Below, in pieces: positions 59,497 to 64,000 of a stretch of DNA of 64,000 nt. Source of the stretch: Fomes fomentarius. Lineage: Eukaryota; Basidiomycota; Agaricomycetes; Polyporales; Polyporaceae. A model generated the notes under the pieces. The model had not been told where the DNA came from. It did no database searches and was given only the letters and a program-made list of their open reading frames with translations. A program made the position numbers and the translations under genes. The stretch's first letter is position 1; each line of letters begins with the position of its first letter. The stretch spans positions 2,790,001 to 2,854,000 of the forward strand of contig JABYQN010000004.1 of the NCBI GenBank assembly GCA_022606135.1, written 5' to 3'.

Positions 59497-60817
59497 ATGT
59501 CCCTCCCCAAGCAGCAGAAAGCACTCTATCTCTTCGAGAAGGGCGGCCCCTTGGTCGTGCAAAATATCGACGTCCCGTCTCCTGGCCCGGACGACGTGCT
59601 GGTCAAGGTCGAGGCGGCAGGTCTGAACCCGGTCGAGGGGAAGGTGCAAGCCTTGGGCATCCTGTTCCAGTCGTGGCCGCAAATCCTCGGGTTCGATGGT
59701 GCTGGAACCGTTGTCGCCATAGGCTCCAATGTCACCAGCCTCAAGGTCGGAGATCGTGTGTGATTATTCGTTATGTCCAGCTCTGCGATGCTACGCCTAC
59801 GGTCCTCTGACATATCTCGTATTTTCACGAACAGGGCTGTACAGGGGCAGTTCGACCCCACCAGAGTGACCACACTCCGCACATACCAGCAGTACGTGGT
59901 TACGCCGGCTGACATCGTTATTGGGGTACAGCCCTCCTACCTGCTCCTACTGTCAATATCTAACACTGCGGGGATACAGATTCCGGCCAGCCTGTCCTTC
60001 GATGACGCTGCTACGCTCCCCGTAGCCGTGGGAACTGCTGCCATTCCGTTCTATAACAAACATGAGTCGGCGAGGAGTGTCAAGCTCGTTGCGCCCTGGG
60101 AGGAGGGCGGGAAGACTCTGTACGCGGGCAAGCCCGCTGTAGTGCTCGGGGGCGCTTCCAGCGTCGGACAAGCCGGTACGTCATCTTTCTTCGTTTCATT
60201 TGCTATCAGTACAAGCCAAAGCACTGACGCGAATGATTCATTTACAGTCCTCCAGTTCCTAAGGCTCTCGGGGTTCTCACCCATCATCGCTACTGCATCC
60301 CTCCGCAACGCCGACCTAGTGAAGTCGGTCGGTGCGACGCACGTCCTCGACCGCACCCTCCCATCCGCAGCACTCGTAGAACAGATCCAGACAATTGCAG
60401 GGGGACCCATCGAACTCGTCTACGACTCCATCACCACATCTGACACGGCGAAGCTCGGATACGACCTTGTCGCACCCGGGGGCTCACTCATCATTGTCAC
60501 TCCCTTCCACGACAAGTTCCCCGAAGACAAGCAAGTGAACGTAGCTTTTGCGTTCGGGACGCTGTCTGTGCCCGAGAACCACGAGTTCTCTGTGAGGCTC
60601 GCGCGGGAGGTCGAGAGACTCCTAGAACAAGGACTGTTCAAGGTGCGCGACATCCGCTTCTCGCCCGTACAGATGACGGGCTGACAATTATCGTCAGCCT
60701 CTCATCGCGGAGGTACTCCCAGGAGGGTTAAATGGCGTGCAGGCGGGCATCGACAGAATCAACGCCGGTCAGGTTAGTGCGAGGAAATTGGTCGTGCGCC
60801 CGCACGAAACGACATAG
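59497..60817 (+). CDS. Type-1 MDR reductase E (ToxD-like)
   Basis: Five exons, 59497-59759, 59835-59925, 59980-60175, 60248-60642 and 60698-60817, give 354 residues starting MSLPKQQKALYLFEKGG. Motifs are SPGPDDVLVKVEAAGLNPVE, ILGFDGAGTVVAIGSNV, AVVLGGASSVGQ and GATHVLDRTLPSAALVEQI. It is closely related to D. Exon 2 has 12 extra nucleotides (FDPTRVTTLRTYQQY versus FDSTRHTFQQY in D), and it keeps the GTACGT donor that D has lost. The first donor is GTGATT, weaker than the GTGAGT of D and F. It lacks catalytic zinc ligands and is presumed to be an NAD(P)H-dependent enoyl or quinone reductase. The gene is intact. Confidence 0.88.
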
Positions 60818-61555
60818 GATCGAGATCGACGAACGATCCAGTGGGGTCTATGTACCTGGAACTCCCGCGGCGAACGTGGTGCGGAGTCGTCTTGAGACTC
60901 TAGAGGGCTTGGTCAGGGGAAGATACTTTCGATCGTTATGCATGTCATAATAAACAGTACTAGTGTCAATGATTCTGTCGGCGCTTCGGGGGTATCCACA
61001 TCATCTCACGACAGTTCGGTGCAGGTGCCCACCCTCAAGAGTCATTCGGTACGGCATACGGTCTTGCATAAGCTTGATATATTGGGGCAATGCTAACTGT
61101 GAGTACGTACATGTAGGATCACTCTGTCAAGACTCCCTTTAGCGGGTGGGGAGCGCGAAGTCGAAACTCGGCTGTCACGAATTTGCCCGTGCCACCGCCC
61201 TTCTGTAACTTACAAAACCGAGTATCTATGGAGATTCAGAAGGCGTAGGTGTGTTTGCAAGGCTTATAGCAGTTTATAGAACTCGTATCAGAGCAAAGCA
61301 AAGGCACAGTCGATTTGTTTGTATTTTCTGACTTTTTCGTGTCAAATGTGGAAACGGCTATGTGCTCACACCTGTGTCAATGTCCTGTTCAAGTTGTTAT
61401 GGACCACCACACATTTCATGTCACCCTCACTCAGCCACCTTGATCCAGACGATAGAGCGTACTGAGGAATCTATAATTCTTGGACTCGATAATGACAGAT
61501 GTATGCCGTGTAATATGCCTACTATGATCAGTGTGGAAGCCGTCACCGCCATGAG

Positions 61556-61818
61556 TTAATCGCTGGTATCCCAGAGAACCGCGAGTCCGGAGCGAAGCTC
61601 GCAAGAGAGGAAGCTGCCCGAGCAAGGACTGATCAAGGTGCGGCTCTCGTTGCGTTACGCTCGTATACGATTCACTCACTCAGTCGTACGCGGCTGTGTG
61701 TGCTAGTCTGGTCCCGTGGAGGTGCCACTGGGGGATTGCGTGCCGTCGAAGGAGGCTTGAACAGGCTCAAGGCTGATCAGGTCAGTGGGAAGAAGCTGGT
61801 CGTGCACCCCCGGCGTAG
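61556..61818 (+). pseudogene. Type-1 MDR 3' fragment
   Basis: It matches the end of exon 4, intron 4 and exon 5 of gene A (43970-44240): IPENRESGAKLARE and GLNRLKADQVSGKKLVVHP. A 5-nt deletion near the AREE position and a 1-nt deletion in exon 5 (GTGCCACTGGGG versus GTGCTCTCTGGGG) break the frame. No upstream exons are present. Confidence 0.78.
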
Positions 61819-63454
61819 CATCTTTCGGTCTCGCAATTGGAGAGCACTTCAACTTGAGTACGACCAGCGAGATGCGTCACGGTATACTATCGATTGACCT
61901 AGAACGTGTGTGTGCGTGCACGAGGTCGAAGGTGCGACAGTCCGGTCGTGTGTGCACAAGGGGAGCCGGATGTGAGAGAGAGGAGAGGAAAGGAGGGAGC
62001 CTGAGGAGGAAAGAGGTGAGTGGTGGTGTAGAATAGCGTCGGAATGGCGGGGATAGTCCCGGAAGTCGTATGTAACGATTGTAGACTGTAGATGGGGGTG
62101 TAGAGAGCTGTAGCCGGGGATCCGTAAGGCGTGAGTCGAATGTCTGGAGTCGAAGGAGAGAGAGTGCCGGGAGGCGAGAGTCGATAGGCGCTAGTCGAAG
62201 ACCGAGAGTCGAGATGAGAGTCGAAAGTTGAAGCACGAGTGTCGAGAGTCGGATACTAGGGAAAGATATGCTGTTATTCGAGTGGAAGCTACTACAGCTT
62301 AAGTATCTAGGGAAGGTGTGGTACTGTAATAAAGGGTGCGGAGGATATGCATGAGTGTGTCCGACGGGGAAAGAAGGGATGGAAGAGCGGACGGTGGCGG
62401 ATGGCTGCAGGGGACGTCAGGAGAGTGCTCGGCCTAACTCACTGAGGCTCATCGGCGAGGAGGTCGAAATGGCTGTATCCGAGAGGCTCGGCGACCGTCG
62501 TCGCGGACGTGAAGGCCTGTGACTGTCATGACGGCCCGGGTGCGGGCTGGCTCGGGCTCGTGTTCTCCGGTTCGAGACAATTCCTGCAGGCTCGAGGGCT
62601 CGGAATATCTGTGGTTCGCATCGGGTCAACGTCGTGTCCGAAGGATGTGGGCTAGATGCGTCGTCGGCGGTGAGTCGTGGTGGTACGAAGAGGAGAGGCG
62701 ATGGCGCTCGTCGGCGCGCGCTTCAATTACCAAATGCGGCACGTAGTTGCGCATGCGCGATGCGCATCACAGTTTGTGTGGTATGAGATTAGGCCCTCCA
62801 ATGAGTGACATCCGTATCTCTGAGTTCTCCCTTTCGTGGCACACGTCACCTGACAGGTGTGGCTAGATCTAACTAGGTCAAGTAACCAGATATAGGCAGG
62901 ACCATTACCCACACGTGCCATGGGTGATGTCGGAGCGGAGATGAAATAGCCGGAGAGGTCCGGAGATAGCTGACTCAGAGTGCCCAATGCTATGTTGGAT
63001 ATACGCAGTACTAGTGTAACGATTGGTTCAGATAAGAACATGGTGTAAGTACCAGTGGGCCAAAGAGCGCACATGTATGAATCAGCACAAGTGAAGCTGT
63101 GCATCGTTACAGCTACAGATCAGCAGATGCTCTATACACTACTACAATCGGCTACGAAAACCTCAGACTTGCTACGGCCCGGGCTAGGCATATGGAGATG
63201 GTCACCCGCGACGGAATCTGGCCTGGTGATGTCTGAGTATTCATTTACTTACCGCCAGTGGCCAGTAGTTGTCGGCACAGACAGACATTGCCCAGCTTGT
63301 TTCTACTCCGACAACACCTGATCAGCATTGACCAGGGCGGACATTCAATGGCCAGCGCCAATCTACCACGACCATTTGTGTCCATCGTATGCGTCTTTCC
63401 CTGATGACTTGTGTCCATGGCGTGCACGAGGTCTGTCTATTGATGCCTGACACA
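61819..63454. other. Spacer with GAGTCG-rich degenerate repeats
   Basis: Between ~62050 and 62250 many copies of GAGTCGA-like words occur at irregular spacing. No gene could be supported in this stretch. Confidence 0.5.
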
Positions 63455-63602
63455 CTCAGGGACGATCGTACCCACACCTTCTCCGAACTACGTCAAAGCG
63501 CGTGATACTTCCACCATTCCTACCATGTTGCGTAGTGCGCCGCAGAGCACCTGACAGCGTCGGCAGCGTCAGCGATCGCTGGTTTGCGATAGGGATGAAG
63601 TG

Positions 63603-63618
63603 TGGTAAGCGTTTCCCA
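63603..63618. promoter_or_regulatory. Inverted repeat before reductase F
   Basis: TGGTAA-N4-TTCCCA, one mismatch from the dyad before D, located 24 bp upstream of the TATAAG word. Confidence 0.4.
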
Positions 63619-63642
63619 CTGGCGAACCTGGCATCCTATAGC

Positions 63643-63648
63643 TATAAG
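63643..63648 (+). promoter_or_regulatory. TATA box of reductase F
   Basis: TATAAG, 37 bp before the start codon. Confidence 0.55.
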
Positions 63649-63679
63649 AGCGTGTCCCTGCGACTACTATCAAACAGCG

Positions 63680-64000
63680 ATGTCCGTCCCCAAGCAGCAG
63701 AAAGTACTCTATCTCTTCGAGAAGGGCGGCCCCTTCGTCGTGCATAATATCGACGTCCCGTCTCCTGGCCCAGACGACGTGCTGATCAAGGTCGAGGCGG
63801 TAGGTCTGAACCCGGCCGACGGCAAGATACAGGCCTTGGGCGTCCTGGTCCAGTCGTGGCCCCAAATCCTCGGGTTTGATGGTGCCGGAACCGTTGTCGC
63901 CATAGGCTCCAATGTCACCAACCTCAAGATCGGAGATCGTGTGTGAGTGTTCGTTATGTGGAGCTCTGCAACGCCACGGTCATTCTCTGACATGACGCGT
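63680..64000 (+). CDS. Type-1 MDR reductase F, 5' part (ToxD-like)
   Basis: Exon 1 (63680-63942) encodes MSVPKQQKVLYLFEKGG, SPGPDDVLIKVEAVGLNPAD and ILGFDGAGTVVAIGSNV, nearly identical to D. A GTGAGT donor follows at 63943, and the window ends inside intron 1. Whether the rest is intact cannot be judged. Promoter dyad and TATA box are present upstream, which suggests a functional start. Confidence 0.85.

Larger units (their letters stand above)
59185..60960. repeat. Type-1 MDR duplication unit, copy E
   Basis: It matches 52870-54690 over the upstream region, the whole gene and the first ~100 bp downstream. Confidence 0.8.
63455..64000. repeat. Type-1 MDR duplication unit, copy F (cut by window edge)
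   Basis: It matches the D unit from ~53030 onward, including the upstream dyad, TATA word, first exon and start of intron 1. It is more similar to D than to E. Confidence 0.8.

Noticed and set aside
40816..64000. Possible secondary-metabolite cluster built around the ToxD-like reductases
   Set aside because: No polyketide synthase, NRPS, terpene cyclase, P450, methyltransferase or transporter was found among the cluster genes in this window.

Overview
This window is genomic DNA of a filamentous basidiomycete, most likely a wood-decay polypore-type mushroom. The genes are GC-rich and split by many short GT-AG introns (about 45-75 nt), include micro-exons, and encode typical fungal proteins: an SPX-domain phosphate transporter, an APSES regulator, ornithine decarboxylase, PTPA, Ku70, a CGFS glutaredoxin, a Maf-like pyrophosphatase and MYND zinc-finger proteins. 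All exon coordinates were worked out by hand from splice signals, reading phase and protein-family conservation. There is no transcript evidence.

Left part (1-40.6 kb): single-copy housekeeping genes. In order they are a MYND-ankyrin protein (-), an SPX/anion-symporter phosphate transporter (+), a SAM-domain tail-anchored protein (-), a 7.7 kb stretch with no supportable gene, an APSES/KilA-N transcription factor (-), ornithine decarboxylase (-), PP2A activator PTPA (-), Ku70 (+), a small unknown gene (-), a CGFS glutaredoxin of the Grx3/4 type (+), a small unknown gene (-), a Maf-like protein (+) and an N-terminal-MYND protein (-). PTPA/Ku70 and the small unknown gene/GRX are divergent pairs sharing short promoter regions.

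Right part (40.6-64 kb): a duplication-rich accessory region. Two kinds of medium-chain reductase (MDR) alternate on the + strand. Type 1 is ToxD-like and GroES-type, with no catalytic-zinc motif; it has four gene copies (A, D, E, and F cut by the window edge) plus two broken fragments. Type 2 is like prostaglandin/alkenal double-bond reductases; it has two intact copies (B, C) plus one fragment. Two decayed MYND-ankyrin genes sit among them, each followed by the same ~0.3 kb non-coding block and then a type-1 MDR gene. A decayed seven-TM (DUF6534-like) gene is cut by a ~1.8 kb inverted copy of the left end of the window (1-1794 versus 56662-58455). The left copy keeps an intact MYND-ankyrin gene and the right copy is a pseudogene.

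The main point of interest is this birth-and-death cluster of two reductase families with MYND-ankyrin companions, together with a shared TGGGAA-N4-TTCCCA-like inverted repeat and TATA box upstream of the newest type-1 copies. No secondary-metabolite core enzyme, CRISPR array, rRNA, tRNA or complete transposon was recognised.
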